Below, piece after piece: positions 1 to 6,121 of a stretch of DNA of 6,121 nt (positions are counted from its first letter, which is position 1; each line of letters opens with the position of its first letter). The translations under genes were made by a program, and so were the position numbers. Below the pieces are notes generated by a model that saw only the letters and a list, made by a program, of their open reading frames with translations, had not been told where the DNA came from and did no database searches. Source of the stretch: Gemmatimonadota bacterium (lineage in GTDB: Bacteria > Gemmatimonadota > Gemmatimonadetes > Gemmatimonadales > Gemmatimonadaceae); assembly GCA_947475795.1 (NCBI GenBank), contig CANJOX010000204.1:1-6121 (forward strand). Reading direction: 5' to 3'.

Positions 1-1
1 G

Positions 2-268
2 ATCGAAGTGGAGTGCGACTCGCTCGCGCAAGTCGACGCCGCCATCGCTGCCGGCGCCGACTGGGTGCTGCTCGACAACATGTCACCCGACTTGCTTCGC
101 GAGGCCGTTGCGCGCGCACGCGGTCGCGTGATCACGGAGGCGTCGGGAGGCATCACGCTCGACACCGTGCGTCAGGTGGCCGAGACGGGCGTGGACCGCA
201 TTTCGATCGGGGCGCTCACGCATTCGGCCCCGGCGCTCGATCTCGGCCTCGATTTCGACGGCCTTTAA
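2..268 (+). CDS. nadC: Nicotinate-nucleotide pyrophosphorylase (quinolinate phosphoribosyltransferase), C-terminal part
   Basis: This is the last 88 residues of NadC; the family is usually about 280 residues, so roughly two thirds lies upstream of the window. NadC converts quinolinate and PRPP to nicotinate mononucleotide, CO2 and pyrophosphate in the cytoplasm, the step where de novo NAD synthesis joins the salvage routes. What is visible is the end of the alpha/beta barrel: IEVECDS (family acidic residue on the IEVE strand), [10 protein letters not shown] (LLDN, whose Asp is a metal/PRPP-site residue), ITEASGGI and the phosphate-binding end [17 protein letters not shown]. The reading frame is open from base 2 and ends at TAA 266-268. 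No frameshift or missing motif is seen. The next gene starts 54 bases downstream with no terminator between, so read-through is possible. Identification is confident because several successive family motifs match. Confidence 0.95.
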   Translation: MEVECDSLAQVDAAIAAGADWVLLDNMSPDLLREAVARARGRVITEASGGITLDTVRQVAETGVDRISIGALTHSAPALDLGLDFDGL

Positions 269-322
269 CACCTCGTTTCCTGCTCCCTTGTGCGGCAGGT
301 CCGCCGCACCGCGACTGCCGTG

Positions 323-1264
323 ATGCCTGTGCCACTGCCACCGATCACTGACCGCGCCGCCCGCATTCTGCTGGAAGGGCTCGTGGACTACGCCGGCCTC
401 TTTCCGCCGGCGTCGCTGGCCATGACCAATGCCGTGCGAAACTACGCGCACTACCGTGCCGCCGGGACGGGCTGGATGCTGGGGCGTTTCATTTGCCCGG
501 CGTCGTCGCTCGAGCAGTTCTCGCAGGCGGCCGATCCGCTGTTGCCGCGCGATGCCGGCGCCATTCCGTGGCGCCTGTCGGTCACCGGCAGTGGTGACAT
601 GGCCGCTGATCTCGCGCAGATCGCCGCGTTCAACGAGCGGCATCGCGTCTGCTTCGAAGAATGTGGGGCCACGGTCGACAGCTACGAATGCAAAGTCGCG
701 AGCGCACACGAGGTGGAGCACGTCGCGGCGGCGATCCCGGCGACGCTCGTGACGTACCTCGAGGTGCCGCTCGATGGCGATATCGACGGGCTCGTGGCGG
801 CGATCGCCCGCGTGGGGCGTCGCGCGAAAATCCGCACCGGTGGCACCACCGCCAACCTGATCCCGGACCCCGCGCGCATCGTGCGCTTTTTCGCCGCCTG
901 CACCGCGCACGACGTGATCGCCAAGGCCACCGCCGGGCTGCATCATCCGCTGCGCGGCACCTACCGCCTCACCTACGAGCCGGACGCCGCCACCGGACGC
1001 ATGTACGGCTTTCTCAACGTTGCCCTCGCCGCCGCCCTGCTCGGCAACGGTGGCCGCGAGACCGATGCCCTGCGTCTGCTCGATGAAGCCGATGCCGGTG
1101 CCATCACGTTCGACGAGATGCAGATCACCTGGCACGGGCCCGACCATGCGGTCACGTTCCCGCGCGCGGCGCTGCAGCGCATGCGCGAGCGCGGCATGGT
1201 CAGCTTCGGGTCCTGCTCCTTCACCGAGCCGGTGGACGAAGCGCGCGCCCTCGGCTGGATCTGA
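323..1264 (+). CDS. Conserved protein of unknown function (YAGLFPPA / KATAGLHHPLRG family)
   Basis: I do not know a characterised function. The protein is 313 residues from ATG 323; an in-frame GTG at 320 abuts it and another at 290 would add 11 residues rich in Arg and Thr that look untranslated. No Shine-Dalgarno decides the start, and ATG 323 is chosen because the conserved-looking sequence begins soon after it. It has no signal peptide or membrane segment, so it should be cytoplasmic. Blocks that look conserved are LVDYAGLFPPASL (residues 20-32), WMLGRFICPA (51-60), a strand-like VTYLEVPLDGD (143-153), KIRTGGTT (169-176), KATAGLHHPLRG (201-212) and the C-terminal FGSCSFTEPVDEARALGWI (295-313). 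The order of strand-like segments ending in Lys, Arg or Gly-Gly motifs suggests a TIM-barrel-like enzyme with K169, R171, K201, H207 and H208 as candidate site residues; that is inference. It sits 63 bases before fahA on the same strand. Confidence 0.85.
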   Translation: MPVPLPPITDRAARILLEGLVDYAGLFPPASLAMTNAVRNYAHYRAAGTGWMLGRFICPASSLEQFSQAADPLLPRDAGAIPWRLSVTGSGDMAADLAQIAAFNERHRVCFEECGATVDSYECKVASAHEVEHVAAAIPATLVTYLEVPLDGDIDGLVAAIARVGRRAKIRTGGTTANLIPDPARIVRFFAACTAHDVIAKATAGLHHPLRGTYRLTYEPDAATGRMYGFLNVALAAALLGNGGRETDALRLLDEADAGAITFDEMQITWHGPDHAVTFPRAALQRMRERGMVSFGSCSFTEPVDEARALGWI

Positions 1265-1314
1265 TCACCCGTACCGGTCGTCACGCCGCGCCAGCGCCGC
1301 CGGCGCCGGCGCGC

Positions 1315-1320
1315 TAGACT
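1315..1320 (+). promoter_or_regulatory. Possible -10 element (TAGACT) for leaderless fahA transcription
   Basis: TAGACT fits the TANNNT pattern of a -10 box and ends only seven bases before the fahA ATG at 1328, the spacing expected when transcription starts at or next to the start codon. No Shine-Dalgarno precedes that ATG, which agrees with a leaderless message. No good -35 box is seen about 17 bases upstream, where the sequence is almost pure G and C. A chance match to a degenerate hexamer is quite possible. Confidence 0.3.
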
Positions 1321-1327
1321 CCCCGAC

Positions 1328-2650
1328 ATGTCGACTGACCAGACCCACGACCCCGCGCTGCGTTCCTGGGTGCCAACGGCGAATCTGCGCGGTGCGGATT
1401 TTCCGATCCAGAACCTCCCCTTCGGTGTGTTCCGGCGCGCCGGCACACGCGAGGCGCCCCGTGTGGGCGTGGCGATCGGTACGGCGATCCTGGATGTCGC
1501 GGCCTGTCTGGCCGCCGGCCTGTTCGTGGACGACGACGCGGCACGTGATGCCGCGTCGTCGTGCGCCGCGCCCACGCTCAATGCGCTGATGGCGCGCGGT
1601 GCCGATGCCCGGCGCGCGTTGCGCGCGGCCGTCTCGGCGCTGCTGGCCGAGGATGCCCCCGTGCACCGACGGCAGATCGCCGAGCACGCACTGGTGCTGC
1701 AGGCGGAGGCGGAGCTGTTTCTGCCGGCGCAGATCGGCGACTACACCGACTTCTACGCGTCGGTGCACCACGCCACGAACGTGGGGTCGATGTTCCGCCC
1801 CGATCAGCCGCTGCTCCCGAACTACAAGTGGGTGCCGATCGGCTATCACGGCCGTGCCTCCAGCATCGTGGTCTCGGGCACCCCGGTGCGCCGTCCGTCG
1901 GGACAGCGCAAAGGGCCTGCCGACGACACGCCCACCGTAGGTCCGTCCCGCTCGCTCGACTACGAACTGGAACTCGGCGCGTTTGTGAGCACCGGGAACG
2001 CGCTGGGCGAACCGATCGCGATGGCCGATGCCGAAGCGCATCTGTTCGGGTTGTGTCTGCTCAACGATTGGTCGGCGCGCGATCTGCAGGCGTGGGAATA
2101 CCAGCCGCTGGGGCCGTTCCTGGCCAAGAACTTCGCCAGCACGATCAGCCCGTGGGTGGTCACCCTCGAGGCGCTCGCGCCGTTTCGCGCCCCACTGGCC
2201 GATCGCGCCGAGGGTGATCCGGCACCGCTGCCCTATCTCAGTCATGCCGACGATCGCGCCCACGGTGGCTTCGCGGTGACCGTTGAGACGTGGCTGTGCA
2301 CCGCGCGGATGCGGGCGGCGGGTGAGCCCGCCGTCCGTATCACGCAGGCGCAGGCCACCGATCTGTATTGGTCCATGGCACAGATGCTCGTGCATCACAC
2401 CAGCAGCGGCTGTAATCTGCGCCCGGGCGATCTGCTGGGGAGCGGCACCATCTCCGGCCCGGCCCGGGACAGTCGCGGGTGCCTGCTGGAGCTCACGTGG
2501 CGCGGGGCCGAGCCCCTCACGCTGCCGAACGGGGAAACGCGCGCTTTCCTCGAGGACGGCGACGAAGTCCAGCTCACCGCCTTCGCTGAGCGCGACGGGG
2601 CGGTTCGGATCGGCTTCGGTCGCTGCACGGGTGTGATCGTAGCGGCCTGA
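1328..2650 (+). CDS. fahA: Fumarylacetoacetase (fumarylacetoacetate hydrolase)
   Basis: FahA hydrolyses the carbon-carbon bond of 4-fumarylacetoacetate to fumarate and acetoacetate, the last step of tyrosine/phenylalanine breakdown via homogentisate. The 440 residues are close to the usual length (mouse FAH 419). A smaller N-terminal domain (about 1-130) precedes the catalytic FAH fold. By motif alignment to mouse FAH the metal ligands are D141 (mouse D126), E213 and E215 in LDYELELGAFV (E199, E201) and D247 in LLNDWSARD (D233). The catalytic His is H148 (H133) in HHATNVGSMFRP. Substrate-site residues R157, Y173, R251, Q254, K267 and E388 are also present, so the enzyme should be active. ATG 1328 gives an N-terminus with the family block IQNLPFGVF at residues 27-35. 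Neighbours are an unknown conserved gene upstream and cydA 34 bases downstream. No other gene of the pathway is in view. Confidence 0.97.
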   Translation: MSTDQTHDPALRSWVPTANLRGADFPIQNLPFGVFRRAGTREAPRVGVAIGTAILDVAACLAAGLFVDDDAARDAASSCAAPTLNALMARGADARRALRAAVSALLAEDAPVHRRQIAEHALVLQAEAELFLPAQIGDYTDFYASVHHATNVGSMFRPDQPLLPNYKWVPIGYHGRASSIVVSGTPVRRPSGQRKGPADDTPTVGPSRSLDYELELGAFVSTGNALGEPIAMADAEAHLFGLCLLNDWSARDLQAWEYQPLGPFLAKNFASTISPWVVTLEALAPFRAPLADRAEGDPAPLPYLSHADDRAHGGFAVTVETWLCTARMRAAGEPAVRITQAQATDLYWSMAQMLVHHTSSGCNLRPGDLLGSGTISGPARDSRGCLLELTWRGAEPLTLPNGETRAFLEDGDEVQLTAFAERDGAVRIGFGRCTGVIVAA

Positions 2651-2684
2651 GGAACGTCGCGGCGGGCCCGGGCATTTTTTCAGC

Positions 2685-4079
2685 ATGATGTCCGACCTGC
2701 TGTTTGCGCGGTCCCAGATGGCCATGTCGCTCGCCTTCCACATCGTCTTCGCGGTGGTGGGCATCGGCATGCCGGCGCTCATGGTCATCGCCGAGTGGCG
2801 ATGGCTCACCACGCGCGATCCCGTGTTCCTCGAGCTGGCCAAGCGCTGGGCGAAGGGCACCGCGATTCTCTTTGCGGTCGGCGCTGTGTCGGGCACGGTG
2901 CTGTCGTTTGAACTCGGGCTGCTGTGGCCCTCGTTCATGGCGCACGCCGGTGCCGTGATCGGGATGCCGTTTTCGCTCGAGGGATTCGCCTTCTTCACCG
3001 AGGCGATTTTCCTGGGGATCTACCTGTACGCGTGGCATCGCATCTCGCCGCGGGCGCACCTCGCGGCGGGCCTCGTGGTGGCGGTCAGCGGGGCGCTCAG
3101 CGGCGCGTTCGTGGTGTGCGCCAACGCGTGGATGAATGCACCCGCCGGTTTCCGCCTCGTGAACGGTGCCGTCACCGACATCGATCCGATCGCGGCCATG
3201 TTCAACGCCGCCGCGCCCGCGCAGGTGGTGCACATGACGCTCGCGGCCTTTGCCGCCACCGGCTTCGCGGTGGCCGGCATTCATGCGTTCGCGTTGCGTC
3301 GTGGCACGCCACATCGCGCCTTCCACCGCGCCGCGCTGCAGATCGCGCTCTGGGTCGGTCTGCCGGCAGCGCTCGTGCAGCCCCTCTCCGGTGACTGGAG
3401 CGCCCGCGGCGTGGCCGACCGGCAGCCGGTGAAACTGGCCGCCATGGAAGGACATCTTCGCACGGGGCCGGCCGCGTTCGTGATCGGCGGCTGGCCCAAC
3501 ACCGAAACGCTCGAGCACGTGGGGGCGATCGAGATTCCGGGCGCGCTGTCGTTTCTGCTGCACGGCGACCCGGAGGCCGTCGTGCCGGGCATCGACCGCG
3601 TGCCGCCCGCCGATCGCCCGCCGCTTGCGATCGTGCATCTCGCCTTTCAGATCATGATCGGCTGCGGCACCCTCATGGCGGCGCTGTCGCTGTGGGGCGG
3701 GTGGCGCTGGTCCGCCCGCCGGCGCGGCCGCGGCCGGGCGCTCCCCGACGACCGCCGCTTTCTCGCCGCCGTGCTGGCCGCGTCGCCGCTGGGGTTTATC
3801 GCGCTCGAAGCCGGCTGGACGGTCACCGAGGTGGGGCGGCAGCCGTGGATCGTGCAGGGCGTGTGGCGCACCGCCGATGCCGTGACGCCGATGCCGGGGC
3901 TGGTGGTGTCGTTTGTGCTGTTCACGGCGCTGTACGTGGGCCTCGCGGTCACGGTCGGCTTCCTGCTCTGGCGCCAGATCCTGAAAACGGGTGTCTCCCA
4001 GGTTCCGATCGGGCTGACCGGCGAAATGCCGATCCCCGCGCCCGTCGGGGGCGCACGCACCACCCGGCACACTCCGTGA
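2685..4079 (+). CDS. cydA: Cytochrome bd-type quinol oxidase subunit I, short Q-loop (CIO-like)
   Basis: Subunit I of a membrane terminal oxidase that oxidises quinol and reduces O2 to water, carrying the b558, b595 and d-type hemes. It is 464 residues, about nine membrane helices, against 522 in E. coli CydA. Heme ligands are visible: H19 (in SLAFHIVFA), H183 (in VVHMTLAAF, E. coli H186) and M324 (in FQIMIGCG, E. coli M393). The acidic pair is E99 and E106 in FSLEGFAFFTEAIF, and the signature GRQPW is at 384-388. Quinol-site residues K250 and E255 occur in QPVKLAAMEG (E. coli K252, E257). From E255 to M324 is 69 residues against 136 in E. coli, so the long Q-loop insertion is absent. An Arg-rich loop (341-351) should face the cytoplasm. 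ATG 2685 puts the heme His at position 19 as in E. coli; ATG 2688 is an equal alternative. No clear Shine-Dalgarno. It overlaps cydB by four bases. CioA is the alternative name for this subtype. Confidence 0.95.
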   Translation: MMSDLLFARSQMAMSLAFHIVFAVVGIGMPALMVIAEWRWLTTRDPVFLELAKRWAKGTAILFAVGAVSGTVLSFELGLLWPSFMAHAGAVIGMPFSLEGFAFFTEAIFLGIYLYAWHRISPRAHLAAGLVVAVSGALSGAFVVCANAWMNAPAGFRLVNGAVTDIDPIAAMFNAAAPAQVVHMTLAAFAATGFAVAGIHAFALRRGTPHRAFHRAALQIALWVGLPAALVQPLSGDWSARGVADRQPVKLAAMEGHLRTGPAAFVIGGWPNTETLEHVGAIEIPGALSFLLHGDPEAVVPGIDRVPPADRPPLAIVHLAFQIMIGCGTLMAALSLWGGWRWSARRRGRGRALPDDRRFLAAVLAASPLGFIALEAGWTVTEVGRQPWIVQGVWRTADAVTPMPGLVVSFVLFTALYVGLAVTVGFLLWRQILKTGVSQVPIGLTGEMPIPAPVGGARTTRHTP

Positions 4080-5128
4080 GCGTGACGACAACGGCACTCA
4101 CGTGGACGTTGCCGCATGCGGTGGCCGGCATCATGGTGCTCTCGCTCAACGCCTACGTGCTGCTTGGCGGCGCCGACTTCGGTGGCGGCGTGTGGGATCT
4201 CTTGGCGCGCGGCACGGACCGCGACGCGCAGCGCACGTTGATCGCCGACGCGATCGGCCCGATCTGGGAAGCCAACCACGTGTGGCTCATTCTCGTGGTG
4301 GTGCTGCTGTTCACCTGCTTTCCCACGGCCTTCGCGCATCTTGCCACCGAGCTGCACATCCCGATCACCGTGATGCTCGTCGGGATCGTGCTCCGCGGCT
4401 CCGCGTTCACCTTCCGCACGTACGACAGCACGCAGGATGCCGTGCAGCGCCGGTGGGGGCGCATCTTTTCCGTGGCCAGCCTGCTCACCCCCGTGATCCT
4501 CGGCGTCTGTCTGGGCACGGTCGCGGGGGGCAACATCCCGATGCGTCCCATCGCGTCGCTCGCCGACATGACCTTCGCCGGGCGCTTCATCGATCCGTGG
4601 GCCCGCTCGCCGTTTCCCTGGGCCGTGGGGCTGCTCACCCTCACACTCTTTGCGTTTCTGGCGGCATCGTATCTCACCGTCGAGGCCACCGACACGCGCC
4701 TGCGGGCGATTTTTCGCCGTCGTGCGCTCCAATCCCAGCTCGCCCTGCTGGCGCTGGCCGCCGCCACGCTGCTCCTCGCACGGGCGCACAATCCGCGGCT
4801 GTTTGACGGGCTCACCGAAGGGCGCACCGCGCTCGCCATGCACGGCGTGACGGCGCTCGCGGCCGCCACGTCGCTCTGGGCCCTGCTGCGGCACCGCTTC
4901 CAGCTGGCGCGCTTCGCCGCCGCGGCGCAGGCCAGTTGCATCCTGTGGGGATGGGCCTGGACACAGTTTCCGTGGCTGCTCCCTCCCGACCGGACCATCA
5001 CCGCCCTCGCGGCGCCGCGGATTACCCTCGCGTTGACCCTCGGTGTGCTGGCCGTGGGCACCATGATCCTCCTCCCGAGTTTCGTGTATCTTTTCCGCAT
5101 ATTCAAAACGAGGGAGGCCGACGGCTGA
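4076..5128 (+). CDS. cydB: Cytochrome bd-type quinol oxidase subunit II
   Basis: Subunit II pairs with CydA in the inner membrane; it stabilises the hemes and in E. coli provides part of a proton path. The 350 residues form about eight or nine hydrophobic helices. Family motifs are GGADFGGGVWDLLARG (31-46), IGPIWEANHVWLILV (60-74), FPTAFA (82-87), LRGSAFTFR (106-114), TPVILGVCLGTVAGG (138-152), and near the end TQFPWLLPPD (296-305). D34 aligns with E. coli CydB D29, and E65 stands where E. coli has D58, a conservative change. The frame is open from further upstream, but homology begins just after GTG 4076, whose last bases form the stop of cydA (GTGA, 4076-4079); a second GTG at 4082 is the alternative. 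This overlap suggests translational coupling and a fixed subunit ratio. No cydX-sized gene follows: the next start is 37 bases on. Confidence 0.94.
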   Translation: MSVTTTALTWTLPHAVAGIMVLSLNAYVLLGGADFGGGVWDLLARGTDRDAQRTLIADAIGPIWEANHVWLILVVVLLFTCFPTAFAHLATELHIPITVMLVGIVLRGSAFTFRTYDSTQDAVQRRWGRIFSVASLLTPVILGVCLGTVAGGNIPMRPIASLADMTFAGRFIDPWARSPFPWAVGLLTLTLFAFLAASYLTVEATDTRLRAIFRRRALQSQLALLALAAATLLLARAHNPRLFDGLTEGRTALAMHGVTALAAATSLWALLRHRFQLARFAAAAQASCILWGWAWTQFPWLLPPDRTITALAAPRITLALTLGVLAVGTMILLPSFVYLFRIFKTREADG

Positions 5129-5165
5129 TCCTCGCATTGCCCCCCCGCCTGCTGCACATTGGCAC

Positions 5166-5861
5166 ATGCGCCCAGACTTGATTCGTGTCGTGCTGGTGGA
5201 CGATCACCAGATTGTTCGTGCCGGCCTCAAAGCCGTGCTCTCCACTGCCAAGGACATCACCGTCGTCGGTGAGGGGAGCAATGGCAAGGATGCCCTCGCC
5301 CTCGCCGACCGCGCCAACCCGCACGTGATCGTGATGGACCTCTCCATGCCTGACATGGATGGACTCACGGCCACGCGCGAACTCCAGAAGGCGAATGCGC
5401 TGCGCGTGGTGCCGGTCGATGAACCCAGCACCCGGCGGGTGCTGGTGCTCACCATGCACACCGAAGACGAACATCTCGTCGCGCTGCTCGAAGCCGGTGC
5501 CTCGGGCTATCTGCTCAAGTCGGTCGCCGACCGCGAGCTCGTCGACGCCGTGCGCACCGTGGCCGCGGGCGACGTGTACGTACAGCCCACCGCGGCCCGC
5601 GCGCTGGCCCGCGGGCTGTCCCGGCGTGATGGCAACGCCGAGGAGCGCACGCGCTTCGAGAAGCTCACCGATCGCGAGCAGGTGGTGCTGCGTATGGTGG
5701 CCGAAGGCTTCACGGCCCCCGAAATCGGTGAGCATCTCACGATCTCGCCGAAAACGGTGGACACCTACAAGCAGCGGATCGGCGAAAAGCTCGGCCTTTC
5801 GCACCGCACCGACTATGTGAAGTTCGCGCTCAAACTGGGGCTGCTCAAGAACGACGCGTAA
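5166..5861 (+). CDS. NarL/LuxR-family two-component response regulator with extended receiver loop
   Basis: A 231-residue cytoplasmic transcription regulator activated by phosphorylation. The receiver domain (about 5-130) has the acidic pair D12/D13 in VLVDDHQIVRAG, phospho-acceptor D58 in VIVMDLSMPDMDG, the switch residue T96 in VLVLTMH and the conserved lysine K118 in GYLLKS. The C-terminal GerE/LuxR helix-turn-helix (about 165-228) begins LTDREQVVLRMVAEG and contains the recognition stretch ISPKTVDTYKQRIGEKLGL. From D58 to T96 is 38 residues, against 28 in E. coli NarL (D59-S87), so about 10 extra residues lie between helix 3 and strand 4 (around 79-90). ATG 5166 gives the receiver its normal N-terminus; no Shine-Dalgarno is seen. 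It follows cydB by 37 bases on the same strand. No histidine kinase is in the window, so partner and target genes are unknown. Its last 17 bases overlap a convergent gene. Confidence 0.94.
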   Translation: MRPDLIRVVLVDDHQIVRAGLKAVLSTAKDITVVGEGSNGKDALALADRANPHVIVMDLSMPDMDGLTATRELQKANALRVVPVDEPSTRRVLVLTMHTEDEHLVALLEAGASGYLLKSVADRELVDAVRTVAAGDVYVQPTAARALARGLSRRDGNAEERTRFEKLTDREQVVLRMVAEGFTAPEIGEHLTISPKTVDTYKQRIGEKLGLSHRTDYVKFALKLGLLKNDA

Positions 5862-6120
5862 CCGCGCGCTCCTGCTCGGCCTTCACCAGACTCCACGCGG
5901 GCATCGGCGGCGACGGCACGTCCAGCAGCGCATCGCTGGACCCGTAGCCGTGTTCCTCACGCACACGTGCGGCGATGTCGCGGCGCAGATCATCGATCGC
6001 CGCGCCGGCGTCGCCGGTGAGCTCGAGGCGCGTGGCGCGGAAGCGCCGCCCTGACTCGAGGCAGAACAGGGCCGTCAGCGCGATCTCGCGCGTACACGCC
6101 CCGGCGCCACGCTCCTCGAT
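5845..6120 (-). CDS. C-terminal part of an unrecognised protein, convergent with the response regulator gene
   Basis: On the - strand a frame is open from the right edge of the window to a TGA at 5847-5845, giving 91 residues with the start outside the window. It is the only fully open - strand frame here, its codons are mostly G or C in third position, and the amino-acid content looks like a normal soluble protein, so it is probably a real gene. I do not recognise the family. Visible segments are a possible strand with a Cys, IALTALFCLESGRRFRATRL (residues 13-32), then LELTGDAGAAIDDLRRDIA (32-50), which looks like a strand followed by an amphipathic helix, and a Pro-rich stretch SPPMPAW (70-76) before a charged tail. 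No membrane helix is seen. Its 3' end overlaps the response regulator gene by 17 bases, so the two messages converge with no space for a terminator between them. Confidence 0.6.
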   Translation of the reverse strand: MEERGAGACTREIALTALFCLESGRRFRATRLELTGDAGAAIDDLRRDIAARVREEHGYGSSDALLDVPSPPMPAWSLVKAEQERAVTRRS

Positions 6121-6121
6121 C

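Noticed and set aside
290..322. GTG 290 as start of the unknown protein gene
   Set aside because: It has no Shine-Dalgarno and adds 11 residues of unremarkable Arg/Thr-rich sequence; ATG 323 places the conserved region at a normal distance from the N-terminus. GTG 290 cannot be fully excluded.
83..1147. A 354-residue open frame on the - strand opposite the unknown protein gene
   Set aside because: Its composition is dominated by Arg, Gly, Glu and His, as expected of an antisense shadow in GC-rich DNA, and the + strand frame has recognisable conserved motifs.
1294..1314. Hairpin-like GC repeats (GCGCC, three bases, GGCGC and overlapping GGCGCC/GCCGGC) upstream of fahA
   Set aside because: The stem is only five pairs, no T run follows, and such repeats are expected by chance at this GC content.
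2661..2680. A GC-rich palindrome (GCCCGGGC, 2666-2673) followed by six T residues before cydA, resembling a terminator
   Set aside because: The palindrome has no room for a loop, leaving at most a very short stem, and cydA begins four bases after the T run.
3692..4075. The upstream extension of the cydB frame into cydA
   Set aside because: The extension is Arg/Pro/Ala-rich and unlike CydB; family similarity begins only after GTG 4076, so a fused or longer protein is not supported.
5033..5103. TTGACC (5033-5038) with TATCTT (5087-5092) or CATATT (5098-5103) as a promoter for the response regulator
   Set aside because: The spacing between the boxes (48 bases or more) is far from the usual 16-19, and all lie within cydB coding sequence.
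2574..5167. Two open frames of about 500 residues on the - strand opposite cydA and cydB
   Set aside because: Both are low-complexity Arg/His/Gly/Glu-rich shadows without motifs, opposite clear cydA and cydB coding sequence.

Overview
The window is a GC-rich, densely packed bacterial stretch. Six genes run in a row on the + strand and a seventh, cut by the window end, converges on them from the - strand. High GC at third codon positions, almost no Shine-Dalgarno signal and short gaps point to a GC-rich soil or water bacterium. Gemmatimonadota is my best guess from overall gene content and protein style, but this is inference only. The window begins exactly with GATC and ends exactly with GATC, so it may be a cloned Sau3AI/MboI-type insert from an environmental library rather than an arbitrary genome slice.

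Layout: (1) 2-268, the C-terminal end of NadC, quinolinate phosphoribosyltransferase (NAD synthesis). (2) 323-1264, a conserved protein of unknown function with distinctive motifs (VDYAGLFPPA, KIRTGGTT, KATAGLHHPLRG). (3) 1328-2650, fumarylacetoacetase (FahA), the last enzyme of tyrosine/homogentisate breakdown, complete with all metal and catalytic residues. (4) 2685-4079 and (5) 4076-5128, the two large subunits of a cytochrome bd-type quinol oxidase with a short Q-loop (cyanide-insensitive-oxidase-like), overlapping in a GTGA and so probably translationally coupled. (6) 5166-5861, a NarL/LuxR-type response regulator with an extra segment of about 10 residues in its receiver domain and no visible partner kinase. 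(7) 5845-6120 on the - strand, the C-terminal end of an unrecognised protein whose stop codon lies inside the response regulator gene.

How they fit together: the only firm functional unit is the cydA-cydB pair. FahA and the preceding unknown gene are close neighbours and may belong to one catabolic unit, but the other tyrosine-degradation genes (hpd, hmgA, maiA) are not in the window. The response regulator follows cydB by 37 bases and could be co-transcribed with the oxidase genes; whether it controls them cannot be read from the sequence. There is no RNA gene, CRISPR array, insertion sequence or obvious terminator, and no gene-free stretch longer than 63 bases.
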